Shown piece by piece: positions 25,185 through 34,472 of a stretch of 64,000 bases of DNA. The DNA comes from Paracoccus sediminicola (GTDB lineage: Bacteria; Pseudomonadota; Alphaproteobacteria; Rhodobacterales; Rhodobacteraceae). Position 1 is the stretch's first letter. Every line of letters starts with the position of its first letter. A model generated the notes under the pieces. That model was not told the origin of the DNA. It worked only from the letters and a program-made list of their open reading frames with translations, and did no database searches. The DNA lies in NCBI RefSeq assembly GCF_027912835.1, contig NZ_CP115768.1:248001-312000 (forward strand), in the 5' to 3' direction. A program made the position numbers and the translations under genes.

Positions 25185-26615
25185 ATGTGGACATCGTTTT
25201 TTCTCCTTCTGAACCTTATTCTCGCGCTCGTCGTGGTGATCCGGGTCCTGATGCGACCTCGGATGGAGCCGTCGGTGCGGCTCGCCTGGATCATGGTCGT
25301 CGAAGCGGTGCCGTTCCTGGGCATCCTCGCCTATCTGATGTTCGGAGAGGTGCGGATCGCACAAGCCGAACGGCAGCGCGCGGTCGATATTCGTGCGCGG
25401 CTGAGCGGGATGTGGGTCCCGAGCCCTTCTGCCGTTGACGAAACGCCGGAATGGATGGAGGGCCTGACCGCCACGGCGCAATCCGTGGGCGGCATGGTGC
25501 CGGTGCTGGGCAATCGCATCACGATGACGCCGGAGGGCGACGATGCCTTCGACGATATGTTGCGCGACATCGCGGCGGCGAAGGATCACGTCCATATCCT
25601 GTTCTATATCTGGCTCGATGACCGGATGGGCCGAAGGCTGGCCTCGGCCGTAGCCGAGGCAGCGCAGCGCGGTGTAGATTGTCGTGTGGTCGTCGATGCG
25701 GTCGGGTCGCGCCAATTTGTGCATTCCGACGCCTGGACCGAGATGGGCCATGCCGGTGCGCATCTCGTGCAGGCCATGCCGACCGGTTTCCCGCTCTGGG
25801 GTGCGCTGTTCCGGCGGCTGGATCTGCGCAACCACCGCAAGATCGTGCTGATCGACAATCATATCGGCTATACCGGCAGCCGGAACGCGGCCGACCAGGC
25901 CTTCGCCGTCAAGCCGCGTTTCGCGCCATGGGTGGATGTCTGGTTCGCCATCGAAGGGCCGGTGGTTCGCCAGATGCAAGGCGTGTTTCTGGCCGATTGG
26001 ATGAGCTATACCGGCGACGATCTTGGCGAGGCGATGCTGAACACCGTGCCCGCCGCCGAGGATCCGGGCTGCATCGCTCAGGTCATTGCCACGGGACCGG
26101 ACCGTCGCGCTGGCAGCATTTCGGATTGTATCTCGGCGCTGCTGGCTTCGGCGCGCGACAAGGTGGTCATCACCACGCCCTATTACGTGCCGAGCAACGC
26201 GCTCGACGCTGCCATCCAAGCCTGTGCGCGGCGCGGGGTGGAGGTCACGCTGATCCTGCCCGAGCGCAACGATTCGCTCTTTGTCGCCGCCACATCGGAA
26301 GGTTTCTATCAGGGGCTTCTGCGCGCCGGTGTGCGGCTGATGCTGTTTCGAGACGGGCTGCTGCACGCCAAGCTCGCATCGGTGGACGGGCGGGTTGCGA
26401 TGCTTGGCAGCGGCAATCTGGACCGGCGCAGCTTCGAGCTGAATTACGAGATGAACCTGATCGTCGCCGGCACGCATGTGACAGACCAGATTGATCGCCG
26501 CCAGGACAGCTATATCGCGCGCGCAAGGGAAGTGACCCTGGAGGAAGTCGAGAGCTGGCCCCGCTGGCGCCGCGTTCGCAACAATCTACTGGCACTCGCC
26601 ACGCCGCTTTTGTGA
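25185..26615 (+). CDS. cls: Cardiolipin synthase
   Basis: A 476-residue membrane-bound phospholipase D-superfamily enzyme that makes cardiolipin from phosphatidylglycerol. Two N-terminal membrane segments (about residues 3-22 and 37-55) are followed by two HKD motifs: [19 protein letters not shown] and [19 protein letters not shown], each with the H-x-K-x4-D pattern and downstream Ser/Asn. The C-terminus ([15 protein letters not shown]) is typical of bacterial Cls. It is divergent from accD with 96 bases between. The convergent CAP-domain gene ends 13 bases past its stop. Confidence 0.95.
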   Translation: MWTSFFLLLNLILALVVVIRVLMRPRMEPSVRLAWIMVVEAVPFLGILAYLMFGEVRIAQAERQRAVDIRARLSGMWVPSPSAVDETPEWMEGLTATAQSVGGMVPVLGNRITMTPEGDDAFDDMLRDIAAAKDHVHILFYIWLDDRMGRRLASAVAEAAQRGVDCRVVVDAVGSRQFVHSDAWTEMGHAGAHLVQAMPTGFPLWGALFRRLDLRNHRKIVLIDNHIGYTGSRNAADQAFAVKPRFAPWVDVWFAIEGPVVRQMQGVFLADWMSYTGDDLGEAMLNTVPAAEDPGCIAQVIATGPDRRAGSISDCISALLASARDKVVITTPYYVPSNALDAAIQACARRGVEVTLILPERNDSLFVAATSEGFYQGLLRAGVRLMLFRDGLLHAKLASVDGRVAMLGSGNLDRRSFELNYEMNLIVAGTHVTDQIDRRQDSYIARAREVTLEEVESWPRWRRVRNNLLALATPLL

Positions 26616-26628
26616 GACGCCGCTTGGA

Positions 26629-27234
26629 TCAGCGATCGGCGGCGTAGACAGCGGCCCAGAAGGTCGACTTGCCATCGGCGGCCACCGCATGGCCGATCCC
26701 GAAATCGCGCATCCCGTCGTGGTACAGATTGGCGGCATGGCTGGGCGAACGCGCCCATTCAGTTTGCACCCGCGCCAGATCGAAGCGACCTGCGCCGATA
26801 TTTTCCGCGGTGATGCGGGGCGCATAGCCATGCTGCTTGGCCCGCGCCGCCGGTCCGCTGCTGCTTCGCCCGCGATGGGTCAGCATGCCGCGCTGCGCCA
26901 TGTCGCAGGCATGCGCCTCGGCCGCGCGCTGCAACTTTGAATTCGTGCGCAGCGGCATCTTGCCGCGCGCGGCGCGCATCGCGTTGGTGCGGTTTAGCGC
27001 TGCGGCAGCCTGTGCCTGGCTGGTTGTGCGGCATTGGGCGGTGCCCGGCGCCGAGACCAGCACGTCGCGCGGTTTTTGCAGATGGACCACCCCCCGCGGC
27101 AGGCGTGGCGACGAGGTCGAGGCGCGCGAGGATCGCTGCTCTTCTAGCCCGGAATTCGCGGTGGGGGCGGTTGGCGCACAGGCGCAGAGGATCGTCAGCG
27201 CACCAATGAGCGCGCCGCTGGTCAGCAGTCTCAA
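26629..27234 (-). CDS. CAP-domain (SCP/PR-1-like) lipoprotein
   Basis: A 201-residue exported protein with a CAP (cysteine-rich secretory/antigen 5/PR-1) domain. The N-terminus is a lipoprotein signal with lipobox around LTILCAC (acceptor Cys about residue 18 or 20). A Ser/Pro/Arg-rich linker runs to about 65. The CAP domain shows LNRTNAMRAARG, LQRAAEAHACDMAQRG with the His in LTHRG, AENIGAGR and WARSPSHAANLYHDGMRDFGIGHA. Bacterial CAP proteins are of largely unknown function. An AT-rich region lies upstream. Confidence 0.9.
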   Translation of the reverse strand: MRLLTSGALIGALTILCACAPTAPTANSGLEEQRSSRASTSSPRLPRGVVHLQKPRDVLVSAPGTAQCRTTSQAQAAAALNRTNAMRAARGKMPLRTNSKLQRAAEAHACDMAQRGMLTHRGRSSSGPAARAKQHGYAPRITAENIGAGRFDLARVQTEWARSPSHAANLYHDGMRDFGIGHAVAADGKSTFWAAVYAADR

Positions 27235-27293
27235 ATCAATTTCTCCGGTTCGGGCGGCGCAGGTCGCGCTTGCCGGGACTATGCGTCCATAAA

Positions 27294-27345
27294 GATGAAT
27301 AATTAATTAATATGCAACCCTAAGATGATCTATTTGCGATATGTT
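27294..27345. promoter_or_regulatory. AT-rich intergenic segment, likely promoter region
   Basis: About 50 bases including AATAATTAATTAATAT stand out as strongly AT-rich in a GC-rich genome. The segment lies between the divergent CAP-domain gene and the DUF6478-like gene and probably holds their promoters. No clear -35/-10 pair or operator could be assigned. Confidence 0.4.
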
Positions 27346-27407
27346 GTCCCGGGGCGCTGGCTTGGCTATTCCTGAAAAGGCGGCGCGGGGCCGCAGCGGG
27401 AGTGGTT

Positions 27408-28190
27408 ATGGGCTTTCGTCCAAAGGATTGGGTTGATCGCAAATTGCGGCGGCGCGCGCAGATGGACTGGGCGCGGGTCAGCCGCTCGGTGCCGGCGTTC
27501 AGCCTCGGGCGGCTGCGTCACATGCGCGGCGAGGCTGCAATCTTGCGGCGCGATCTCGACAGGTTCCTGCAGGAATCCGACCGGCGCATCGCGCAGTCCC
27601 GCGCGTCACTCGACGCGGTGCCACTGCCCGGCGGAACCGACTGGAGATGGCGGCCCAGGTTTCTGGCGACGCGGCTGACGCCCACCGGGCTCGCCATGCC
27701 GCCGAGCGGTGCCAAGTTGAACGAGGATACGGCGGTCTGGCACGACTGCGCCGCAGCGGCGCTCACGCTGCGCCAGATTCAGAATGCCGACGCGGCCGAT
27801 CTTGCCGCATTCGGGCTGCGTATCGAGTCACTGGGCTTTACCGGAACCTTCCTCTCGCTTGCCATCGATATGCCGCCATCCGCCCTTGCCGGTCTGACCC
27901 GCAATCACATCATCAGGGTCGAAACCGTTCTTCAGGCCGAGCATCCCGTCTCGATCTATGGTCGCCTGAATATCGGCAACGGCCCCAACACCGAGGAAAT
28001 CCTGCGCCATATGGGCGAAATGACCGAATTGGCTCAGGCAGTCGTCGCCGAATTCGATCTCGCCGTGACCGAGATGAACGAAAAACGGCTCGACAAGATT
28101 TGGCTGGACTTGATCGTTGAACAGCCCGAGATGAATGCGATCACAATCCGTGAGATGATTTTGTCGCGCCACCCGCGTGCCAATGTCTGA
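27408..28190 (+). CDS. DUF6478-like conserved protein
   Basis: A 260-residue soluble protein that resembles a family of unknown function conserved in Rhodobacterales (DUF6478, from memory). The N-terminus is basic (MGFRPKDWVDRKLRRRAQMDW); the middle contains GTDWRWRPRFLATRLTPTG and AVWHDCAAAALTLRQIQN. A predicted beta-strand region around LGFTGTFLSLAIDMP and the end MNAITIREMILSRHPR are also visible. There is no signal peptide or membrane segment. ATG at 27408 follows a GGGAG ribosome-binding sequence by 5 bases. The next gene starts 26 bases downstream on the same strand and may be functionally linked. Confidence 0.75.
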   Translation: MGFRPKDWVDRKLRRRAQMDWARVSRSVPAFSLGRLRHMRGEAAILRRDLDRFLQESDRRIAQSRASLDAVPLPGGTDWRWRPRFLATRLTPTGLAMPPSGAKLNEDTAVWHDCAAAALTLRQIQNADAADLAAFGLRIESLGFTGTFLSLAIDMPPSALAGLTRNHIIRVETVLQAEHPVSIYGRLNIGNGPNTEEILRHMGEMTELAQAVVAEFDLAVTEMNEKRLDKIWLDLIVEQPEMNAITIREMILSRHPRANV

Positions 28191-28216
28191 GCGCGGGTCG
28201 AGATAAGGGAGGCCAG

Positions 28217-28594
28217 ATGGCCGAGTTCGAAAGCCTGGGGCTGAAAGCCGGAATCTGGTCGGGCCTGCTTCATCGCGCGGCGCCGCCGGCCCGGGTGCGG
28301 CTGTTCCATAGGGGTGCCCCGGTGGCGCCCGCGGGCATCACCGCAGCGGGTGAGAGCAGCTGGCGTATCGAGGCCGAACTGCCAGTCAGCAGCCTCTCGG
28401 AGGGTATGCAGAGCTTTGCGCTCGTCGCCGATACCGGGCAGGGCGAGGGAACCGGGCCGGATGCCGAGCGACTGGCCGAGTTGTCCCTGCTGGCGGGGGA
28501 ACCGCTCGAGATGGATCTGCGCGCCGAGCTGGATCTGATCCGTGCCGAACTCGATCTACTCAAGCGTGAGTTCCGGCGTCTGGGGCGATCCTAG
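28217..28594 (+). CDS. Conserved hypothetical protein, 125 residues
   Basis: A small soluble protein that I do not recognise. The first two thirds look like beta-strand (residues about 28-75, VRLFHRGAPVAPAGI and WRIEAELPVSSLSEGMQSF) and the last 35 residues form an acidic/basic amphipathic helix (LDLIRAELDLLKREFRRLG), likely a short coiled coil. A ribosome-binding sequence (AGGGAGG) precedes the ATG. It follows the DUF6478-like gene by 26 bases and is probably in its operon. Its TAG stop overlaps the convergent GNAT stop in one CTAG. Confidence 0.65.
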   Translation: MAEFESLGLKAGIWSGLLHRAAPPARVRLFHRGAPVAPAGITAAGESSWRIEAELPVSSLSEGMQSFALVADTGQGEGTGPDAERLAELSLLAGEPLEMDLRAELDLIRAELDLLKREFRRLGRS

Positions 28595-29310
28595 CTGGAA
28601 ACTGCGAAATAGCTGTATCCGCCAATCTCGGTAAAGCCGAGCCGCGCATAGAAGGCGAGGGCGGCCGTGTTCTCGCGGGTCACGGCGAGGCAGAGCCGTT
28701 GAAAATCATTCTCAACGGCCCAATGCGCCGCGCGGCATATCATCCAGTGACCGAGCCCCTTGCGTTGAAGCGCGGGCAGCACCTCGAGCGCGTGGATCAT
28801 CGCCGTCTTGCCCGAGCCCGCCACAAAAGCTGACGCCGCGGCGCGATCCTCGACGCGGCCGAGAATCGAGGTTTTGACGAGAGCGACGCGCTGCATGATC
28901 TCTTGCCGCTCCGGGCCGATGCCACATTCCGACCACAGCTCTCGTTGGATGGCGAGCGGTGGCCAGACGGCGAAACTGGTCACAGGTGGAATTTCGCGGG
29001 CGGCGAGTGGCGCTGACGGCGCAGAAAGGATAGCGGTCGGCATCTGGGCCCGCCAGCCGCGTGCCTCCAGTGCCCCGACCAGCATTTCACCGTCAGAAAC
29101 GCGAAACAGCGGTGCCTGATCCCATTCCCGCTGTATCTCGGCGGCGCGGTCGATTTCATCCCCGGTGCAGCTTTCCGCAATGCTTCGGGCCGATCCGACG
29201 CGCCGACCGCCCCCGGCGCCGCGTCCGATGCGGAAGGCTGAGGTTTCGACATATTCGGCAGCGGGCCAGCTGTCCTCTAACAGCGCGTCGATGCCGGGAT
29301 CGTCGGTCAC
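28591..29310 (-). CDS. GNAT family N-acetyltransferase
   Basis: A 239-residue protein whose C-terminal half is a GNAT domain. The acetyl-CoA-binding motif A is VLPALQRKGLGHWMICRAAHWA, and the end (LAVTRENTAALAFYARLGFTEIGGY) is a typical motif B. The N-terminal half has no clear motif. The acceptor is unknown. Its start overlaps the stop of the upstream CinA-like gene by four bases (ATGA-type overlap at 29307-29310), so the two are coupled. The two convergent genes share CTAG at 28591-28594 for their stops. Confidence 0.9.
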   Translation of the reverse strand: MTDDPGIDALLEDSWPAAEYVETSAFRIGRGAGGGRRVGSARSIAESCTGDEIDRAAEIQREWDQAPLFRVSDGEMLVGALEARGWRAQMPTAILSAPSAPLAAREIPPVTSFAVWPPLAIQRELWSECGIGPERQEIMQRVALVKTSILGRVEDRAAASAFVAGSGKTAMIHALEVLPALQRKGLGHWMICRAAHWAVENDFQRLCLAVTRENTAALAFYARLGFTEIGGYSYFAVSS

Positions 29311-30047
29311 GCGCCGATCCGTTGCTTGAGATCGGCCATGGCGGCCGCGACCCGTGCGCCGTCCAGGCCGCGGACAACCAGCATCGTGCCGTAGCGGCCC
29401 TCGCGCTGCCAGGGGTAGGAGCCGAGCGAGAGATCGCTATAGAGCTCCGCTACCTCTTTCAGATCCTCGGCCACATCCGACTCGCCCCGATCCACATCAA
29501 GCGATTCGCTGACCGGCGGGCGGCCGACTGGCAGGGTCGGCAGAACTGCATCGACCATGGCGCGGAAGACATCAGGCACGCCGGCCATCACATAGGTCTG
29601 GCCGATATGGAATCCGGGCGCGGCGCTGACGCTGTTGGGGATGAGCTTCGCTGTCAGCGGGATCCGCGCCATGCGGGTGCGGTTGCCGGTCACCGGCACG
29701 CCGCGTGCCTCCCATCTGGCGCGCATTGCGGCCAGTGCTTCTTCGTTCATCTCGATCCCGACGCCGAAGGCTTCCGCGACCGCATCCGCCGTCACATCGT
29801 CATGGGTCGGCCCGATCCCGCCCGAGGTAAACAGCATGTCGTAGCGCCCGCCGAGCGAGCCGTCGAGTGCATGGATGGCCTCGACGATCAGCGGCTGCTC
29901 GTCGGCCACGATGCGGATCTCCTTGAGGTCGATGCCCACCGCGCTCAGCACACCGGCGAGATGATGGGCGTTGCCCTCGCGGGTTCGCCCGGACAGGATT
30001 TCATCGCCGATGACGAGGATGGCTGCGGTTTTGTTGTCGGATTGCAT
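29307..30047 (-). CDS. Molybdopterin-binding/CinA N-terminal domain protein
   Basis: A 246-residue protein with the MoCF/CinA nucleotide-binding domain (PF00994 type): AAILVIGDEILSGRTREGN at the start and LFTSGGIGPTHDDVTADAVAEAFG in the middle. It has the N-terminal half of CinA but lacks the C-terminal nicotinamide-nucleotide amidase domain, a common split in alphaproteobacteria. Proposed roles include ADP-ribose pyrophosphatase-type activity; a role in competence is not implied. ATG at 30047 gives the family start (MQSDNKTAAILVIG). It overlaps the GNAT gene downstream. Confidence 0.9.
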   Translation of the reverse strand: MQSDNKTAAILVIGDEILSGRTREGNAHHLAGVLSAVGIDLKEIRIVADEQPLIVEAIHALDGSLGGRYDMLFTSGGIGPTHDDVTADAVAEAFGVGIEMNEEALAAMRARWEARGVPVTGNRTRMARIPLTAKLIPNSVSAAPGFHIGQTYVMAGVPDVFRAMVDAVLPTLPVGRPPVSESLDVDRGESDVAEDLKEVAELYSDLSLGSYPWQREGRYGTMLVVRGLDGARVAAAMADLKQRIGA

Positions 30048-30141
30048 CGAGACCTCCGTTTGCGGGCGCAGCTTACGCGCGCGGCGGGGGTGGAACAAGC
30101 TGCCGGTCGCGGTTATGTGCAGGGCAAGGAAAGGTTTGGCC

Positions 30142-30945
30142 ATGAATGACGGTTCCGTGACGCGGGAAGGCATCCGCATCCATCAGCCCGAGGATTTCGC
30201 GGGTATGCACAAGGCCGGGGCGCTTGCCGCGCAGATCCTCGACGAGCTGGCGCCCATGGTTGCCCCGGGCACCACGACAGGATCGCTCGACGACTATATC
30301 CGCGACCGGATCGAGGCCGCCGGGGCGACCTCGGCCACGATCGGTTATCGCGGCTATCAGCATGCGAGCTGCATCAGCGTGAACCATGTCGTCTGCCACG
30401 GCATTCCCGGCGACAAGCTTCTGAAGGATGGCGACATCCTGAATATCGACGTGACTGTGATCGTCGATGGCTGGTTCGGTGATACCTCTCGCATGTATAT
30501 CGCCGGCAAGCCCTCGGTGAAGTCGCGGCGGCTCGTGCAGGTCACCCATGATGCGCTGATGAAGGGAATCGAGGCGGTGAAGCCCGGTGCGACCTTCGGC
30601 GATATCGGTTGGGCGATCCAGGAATATGTCGAAAGCAACCGCATGTCGGTGGTGCGCGATTTCTGCGGGCACGGGCTCGGGCGGGTGTTCCATGCGCCGC
30701 CGAATGTGCTGCATTTCGGGCGCCCGGGGAAAGGGCCGGTGCTGGAGGAAGGGATGTTCTTCACCATCGAGCCGATGGTCAATCTTGGCCGCCCCGAAAC
30801 CAAGGTGCTGGCCGATGACTGGACGGCGGTGACGCGGGACAAGTCGCTTTCGGCGCAGTTCGAGCATTCGATCGGCGTCACCGCGTCCGGGGCCGAGATC
30901 TTCACCCTGTCGCCGGAAGGCCGATTCTTCCCCGATCTGGACTGA
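30142..30945 (+). CDS. map: Type I methionyl aminopeptidase
   Basis: A 267-residue MetAP, which removes the initiator methionine from nascent proteins. The dimetal ligands are all visible: Asp in DVTVIVDGWFGD (two aspartates), His in FCGHGLGRVFH, Glu in FTIEPMVNLG and Glu in QFEHSIGVT. The length is normal for bacterial type Ia. ATG at 30142 gives the conserved start region (IHQPEDFAGMHKAG follows). It is divergent from the CinA-like gene with 94 bases between. A hairpin about 145 bases past the stop may terminate it. Confidence 0.97.
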   Translation: MNDGSVTREGIRIHQPEDFAGMHKAGALAAQILDELAPMVAPGTTTGSLDDYIRDRIEAAGATSATIGYRGYQHASCISVNHVVCHGIPGDKLLKDGDILNIDVTVIVDGWFGDTSRMYIAGKPSVKSRRLVQVTHDALMKGIEAVKPGATFGDIGWAIQEYVESNRMSVVRDFCGHGLGRVFHAPPNVLHFGRPGKGPVLEEGMFFTIEPMVNLGRPETKVLADDWTAVTRDKSLSAQFEHSIGVTASGAEIFTLSPEGRFFPDLD

Positions 30946-31090
30946 GGCATCTGCCGCTGCTCGCCCCCTGCTTTTGACTAAAATCCTGCCTGTTTCGGCT
31001 TTGCATCGAATCGGCGTTCGGGGTTAGTTCTGTCTTACGGCCAGAAGGCCAGACCTTTGACAGTTTCGCGCGGTGGGACCGGTGCGCGGG

Positions 31091-31122
31091 GAAGGGGTTC
31101 TGGCGCGGGCCGGAACCCCTTC
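31091..31122 (+). terminator. Hairpin between map and queA
   Basis: A 13-bp stem (31091-31103 with 31110-31122, one G-T wobble, about 6-nt loop) followed by ATTAATCCCC. It is 145 bases past the map stop and 93 bases before the queA start. It could be a terminator for map or part of the queA leader. Confidence 0.6.
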
Positions 31123-31215
31123 ATTAATCCCCTCATTCAACTGTGATCGCGAATTCGGCGACCTGCCGAAATCGGGGGATTGATTTGTTCGATTCCTCGG
31201 CACAGAAGCCCGCGA

Positions 31216-32274
31216 ATGAAGCTGTCTGATTTCGATTTCGACCTGCCCGAAAACCTGATCGCGACCCGCCCCGCGCGGCCGCGCAGTTCGGCGCGTCTGC
31301 TGGTCGCAGAGCAGGGTGGAATCGCGGACCGCATCGTGCGCGATCTGCCCGACCTGCTGATGCCGGGCGATCTTCTGGTGCTCAATGATACCAAGGTGAT
31401 TCCGGCCCGGCTCACCGGTCATCGGACACGCCAGACCGCTCAGGGAGATGCCACTGCGAAGATCGAGGTCACGCTGCTGGAACCGGCAGCTTCCGGCTGG
31501 CGGGCGCTCGCCAAGCCGCTGCGCAAGCTGAAACCGGGTGAGACGATCCGCTTTGGCGAGGCGCTGTCGGCAGTTGTGGCCGATATCGGAGAGGCCGAGC
31601 TGCGCCTGGAATTTGACGCGGAAGGCGCGGCTCTGGACGCGGCGCTCGATCAGGTCGGGGCGATGCCGCTGCCACCCTATATCGCCGCGCAGCGCGCGCC
31701 CGACGCCGCCGACCGCGAAGATTATCAGACCGTCTGGGCCCGCCGCGCCGGCGCCGTAGCCGCCCCGACCGCGAGCCTGCATTTCGATGCGCCGCTGCTT
31801 GATGCGCTGCGCGCGCGGGATGTGCGCTTTGCCCATGTCACGCTGCATGTCGGCGCCGGCACCTTCCTGCCGGTCAAGGTCGAGGATGTGACCACCCATC
31901 GCATGCATGCCGAGTGGGGCGAGGTCAGCGCCGAGGCCGCGTCCGCCATCAACGCAGCCCGCGCCGCCGGGGGCCGCATCATCCCGGTCGGCACCACCGC
32001 GCTGCGTCTGATCGAATCAGCGGCCGACAGTGACGGGCAGATCCACCCCTTCGCCGAGGCGACGGATATCTTTATCTATCCCGGCTATCGCTTCCGCGTC
32101 ACCGACGCGCTGATGACCAATTTCCACCTGCCGAAATCGACGCTGCTGATGCTGGTTTCGGCGCTGATGGGGCAGGACCGTATACGCAATATTTACCGCC
32201 ACGCGGTAGAGCGCGGTTATCGCTTCTTTTCCTATGGCGATGCCTCGCTGCTTATCCCCGAGAGAACCGAATGA
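31216..32274 (+). CDS. queA: S-adenosylmethionine:tRNA ribosyltransferase-isomerase
   Basis: A 352-residue QueA, which transfers and isomerises the ribosyl moiety of SAM onto preQ1-tRNA to make epoxyqueuosine. Typical segments are [19 protein letters not shown] at the start, [40 protein letters not shown] (quoted in part) with APTASLHF, and [21 protein letters not shown] at 31216 was chosen over the upstream in-frame 31180 because it gives the universal MKLSDFDF start. Its TGA overlaps the MFS gene's ATG. Other queuosine genes are not in the window. Confidence 0.97.
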   Translation: MKLSDFDFDLPENLIATRPARPRSSARLLVAEQGGIADRIVRDLPDLLMPGDLLVLNDTKVIPARLTGHRTRQTAQGDATAKIEVTLLEPAASGWRALAKPLRKLKPGETIRFGEALSAVVADIGEAELRLEFDAEGAALDAALDQVGAMPLPPYIAAQRAPDAADREDYQTVWARRAGAVAAPTASLHFDAPLLDALRARDVRFAHVTLHVGAGTFLPVKVEDVTTHRMHAEWGEVSAEAASAINAARAAGGRIIPVGTTALRLIESAADSDGQIHPFAEATDIFIYPGYRFRVTDALMTNFHLPKSTLLMLVSALMGQDRIRNIYRHAVERGYRFFSYGDASLLIPERTE

Positions 32275-33746
32275 TCACTGTTTTGCGCTCGACCTGGCCG
32301 CTGTTGCTGGGGATCATGCTGCTTCTCGTCGGGAACGGGATGCAGGGCACCTTGCTGGGGATTCGCGGCGGCATCGAAGAGATGTCGACGGACCGGCTGG
32401 CCGTGGTCATGTCGGCCTATTTCGGCGGCTTCCTTCTGGGCAGCCTGATCGCGCCCGGCATGATCCAGAGGGTCGGCCATGTGCGTGTCTTCGCGGCACT
32501 GGGCTCGCTGATCTCGGCGGTGCTCATCATGTATGCGGCGCTGCCGAACTGGATCATGTGGTCGCTGCTGCGCCTGCTGATCGGCTTTTGTTTTTCGGGC
32601 GTCTATATCACGGCGGAAAGCTGGCTGAATGCCTCGACCGGCAATGAAAAGCGCGGTCAGGCGATGTCGCTTTACATGATCGTTCAGATGATCGGACTGG
32701 TCAGCGGTCAGGTGCTGATCAATTTCGGCGACCCGAGCGGCTATATGCTTTTCGTGCTGCCCTCGGTTCTGGTGTCGCTGGCCTTCACCCCGATCCTGCT
32801 GTCGGTGCAGCCCGCGCCGGCCTTCGGTGCGCTGAAACGGATGAGCTTTCTGCGGCTTTATCGGGTGACTCCGCTCGGCTGCATCGGCGTTTTCATCATG
32901 GGCAGCGTGTTCTCGGCGCTGCTCGGCATGACCTCTGTCTGGGGCACGATCGAGGGGCTGAACGTGCGCGACATCTCGGCGGTGGTCGCGGCGATCTATC
33001 TGGGCGGGCTGGCCGCGCAGTTTCCGATCGGCTGGCTGTCCGACCGGATGGACCGGCGTCAGCTGGTGCTGCATCTGTTGCTGGTCGGGGTGGTGGCGGT
33101 GACGCTGGTGCTCAGCCTCGATTTCGGGATCTGGGGAATCATCGTCGCCGCGGCTGTCGCGGGTGGGGTGGCGAACCCCGTCTATGCGTTGCTGTTGGCC
33201 CATGCCAACGACCTGCTCGACGCAGACGACATGGCGGCGGCATCGGCGGGGCTGATGTTCCTGAACGGGCTCGGCGCGGTCGGCGGCCCGCTGATCGTGG
33301 GCCGACTCATGGCGATTGTCGGGCCGGACGGTTACTGGATCTATATCGGCCTGCTGATGTCCATCCTCGCTGCCTATACGGGCTGGCGCATGTTGCAGCG
33401 CGAAAGCGCCGCGGCGAGTGAGACGGGCGGCTTTGCGGTCATCACACCCTCGGCGAGCCCGGTCGCGGTCGAGTATAACTTCGAAGCCGCACAGATCGAC
33501 GAACAGGCCGAGAGCGATCCCGTCGCCGCGCCGGAACCCGATGACGGCTATGGCCCCGCCGACAGCCCGGATGAGGATCTCGTCGCGCCTGAGGATTACG
33601 GCGCCATCGGGTCCGGTATGCGGGCCGAGGACGGGATTGAAGATGACGAGGACGGGCTGGCGGACGAGGATGATGATGATGGCGCCGAGGGTGACGCCCC
33701 CGGCCTAGACATGCCGGGCGACGAGGCGCCCGGAGATCTTCGGTAA
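32271..33746 (+). CDS. MFS transporter with long acidic C-terminal tail
   Basis: A 491-residue major facilitator with about 12 membrane helices over residues 5-385. The loop motifs [13 protein letters not shown] (between helices 8 and 9) and [16 protein letters not shown] resemble the YcaD-like branch. The substrate is unknown. After the last helix, about 100 residues form a strongly acidic tail (for example [18 protein letters not shown]) with almost no hydrophobic residues, unusual for the family. Its start overlaps the queA stop (ATGA), which suggests co-expression with queA. Confidence 0.9.
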   Translation: MITVLRSTWPLLLGIMLLLVGNGMQGTLLGIRGGIEEMSTDRLAVVMSAYFGGFLLGSLIAPGMIQRVGHVRVFAALGSLISAVLIMYAALPNWIMWSLLRLLIGFCFSGVYITAESWLNASTGNEKRGQAMSLYMIVQMIGLVSGQVLINFGDPSGYMLFVLPSVLVSLAFTPILLSVQPAPAFGALKRMSFLRLYRVTPLGCIGVFIMGSVFSALLGMTSVWGTIEGLNVRDISAVVAAIYLGGLAAQFPIGWLSDRMDRRQLVLHLLLVGVVAVTLVLSLDFGIWGIIVAAAVAGGVANPVYALLLAHANDLLDADDMAAASAGLMFLNGLGAVGGPLIVGRLMAIVGPDGYWIYIGLLMSILAAYTGWRMLQRESAAASETGGFAVITPSASPVAVEYNFEAAQIDEQAESDPVAAPEPDDGYGPADSPDEDLVAPEDYGAIGSGMRAEDGIEDDEDGLADEDDDDGAEGDAPGLDMPGDEAPGDLR

Positions 33747-33845
33747 AAGCGGGCCGCCCAGGCGCGGGCTTCTGCCCGGCGCCGAAAACCCGCTTGCGGA
33801 GCGCGCGTCACGCTGCAACCATGCCCCAAAAGGGGGGGACCGCCC

Positions 33846-34433
33846 ATGACGCCGCAAAAGGTGACGCCGCAAGAGGTGAACGAATTCTGGCTGAACGAGG
33901 TCGGCCCGAAAGGGTGGTATAACGCCACCGACGAGCTCGACCAGCAATGCCGCGACCGGTTTCTTCCCGCATGGGAACGCGCCGAGGCGCTGAGCGCGGA
34001 ATGGCAGGGCACGAGTGAGGGGGCGCTGGCCGCGCTGATCCTCACCGATCAGTTGCCGCGCAACATGTTCCGCGACGATGCGCGCAGCTTTGCCACCGAC
34101 AAGCTGGCGCGGCGCATCGCCTCGGCCGCGCTCGACGCCGGTTTCGATCTGGAAACCGAAGAACCGGCGCGGCAATTTTTCTATATGTCCTTCATGCATT
34201 CCGAGGAAATGGGCGACCAGAACCGCGCCGTTTCCCTCTTCGAAGAACGGATGCCCGGCGACAATATTCGCCATGCCAGGCTGCATCGCGACGTGATTGC
34301 ACGCTTTGGCCGCTTTCCCTGGCGCAACGCCGCACTTGGCCGCGAAACCACCCCGCAGGAGCGCGATTTCCTGGATAAGGGCGGCTACGGCGCCATGGTG
34401 CAGGGGCGGCTGTCGCTTGCTGATGACGGGTAA
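33846..34433 (+). CDS. DUF924 family protein
   Basis: A 195-residue soluble protein of the DUF924 (COG3803) family, which has a TPR-like all-helical fold. Family motifs are EFWLNEVGPKGWYNAT, LILTDQLPRNMFR and FFYMSFMHSEEMGDQNRAV. No biochemical function has been established for the family. A G-rich sequence directly before the ATG serves as ribosome-binding site. The lpdA gene starts 39 bases downstream on the same strand and may be co-transcribed. Confidence 0.9.
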   Translation: MTPQKVTPQEVNEFWLNEVGPKGWYNATDELDQQCRDRFLPAWERAEALSAEWQGTSEGALAALILTDQLPRNMFRDDARSFATDKLARRIASAALDAGFDLETEEPARQFFYMSFMHSEEMGDQNRAVSLFEERMPGDNIRHARLHRDVIARFGRFPWRNAALGRETTPQERDFLDKGGYGAMVQGRLSLADDG

Positions 34434-34472
34434 TTGGTTTAACGCTGAACTAAATTTTCCCAGGAGTATCGC

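Noticed and set aside
24147..26477. A 776-codon leftward open frame covering accD and the cls region
   Set aside because: Only the part up to 25088 is accD. The rest is antisense to cls, with no family similarity and a composition expected of a mirror frame in GC-rich DNA.
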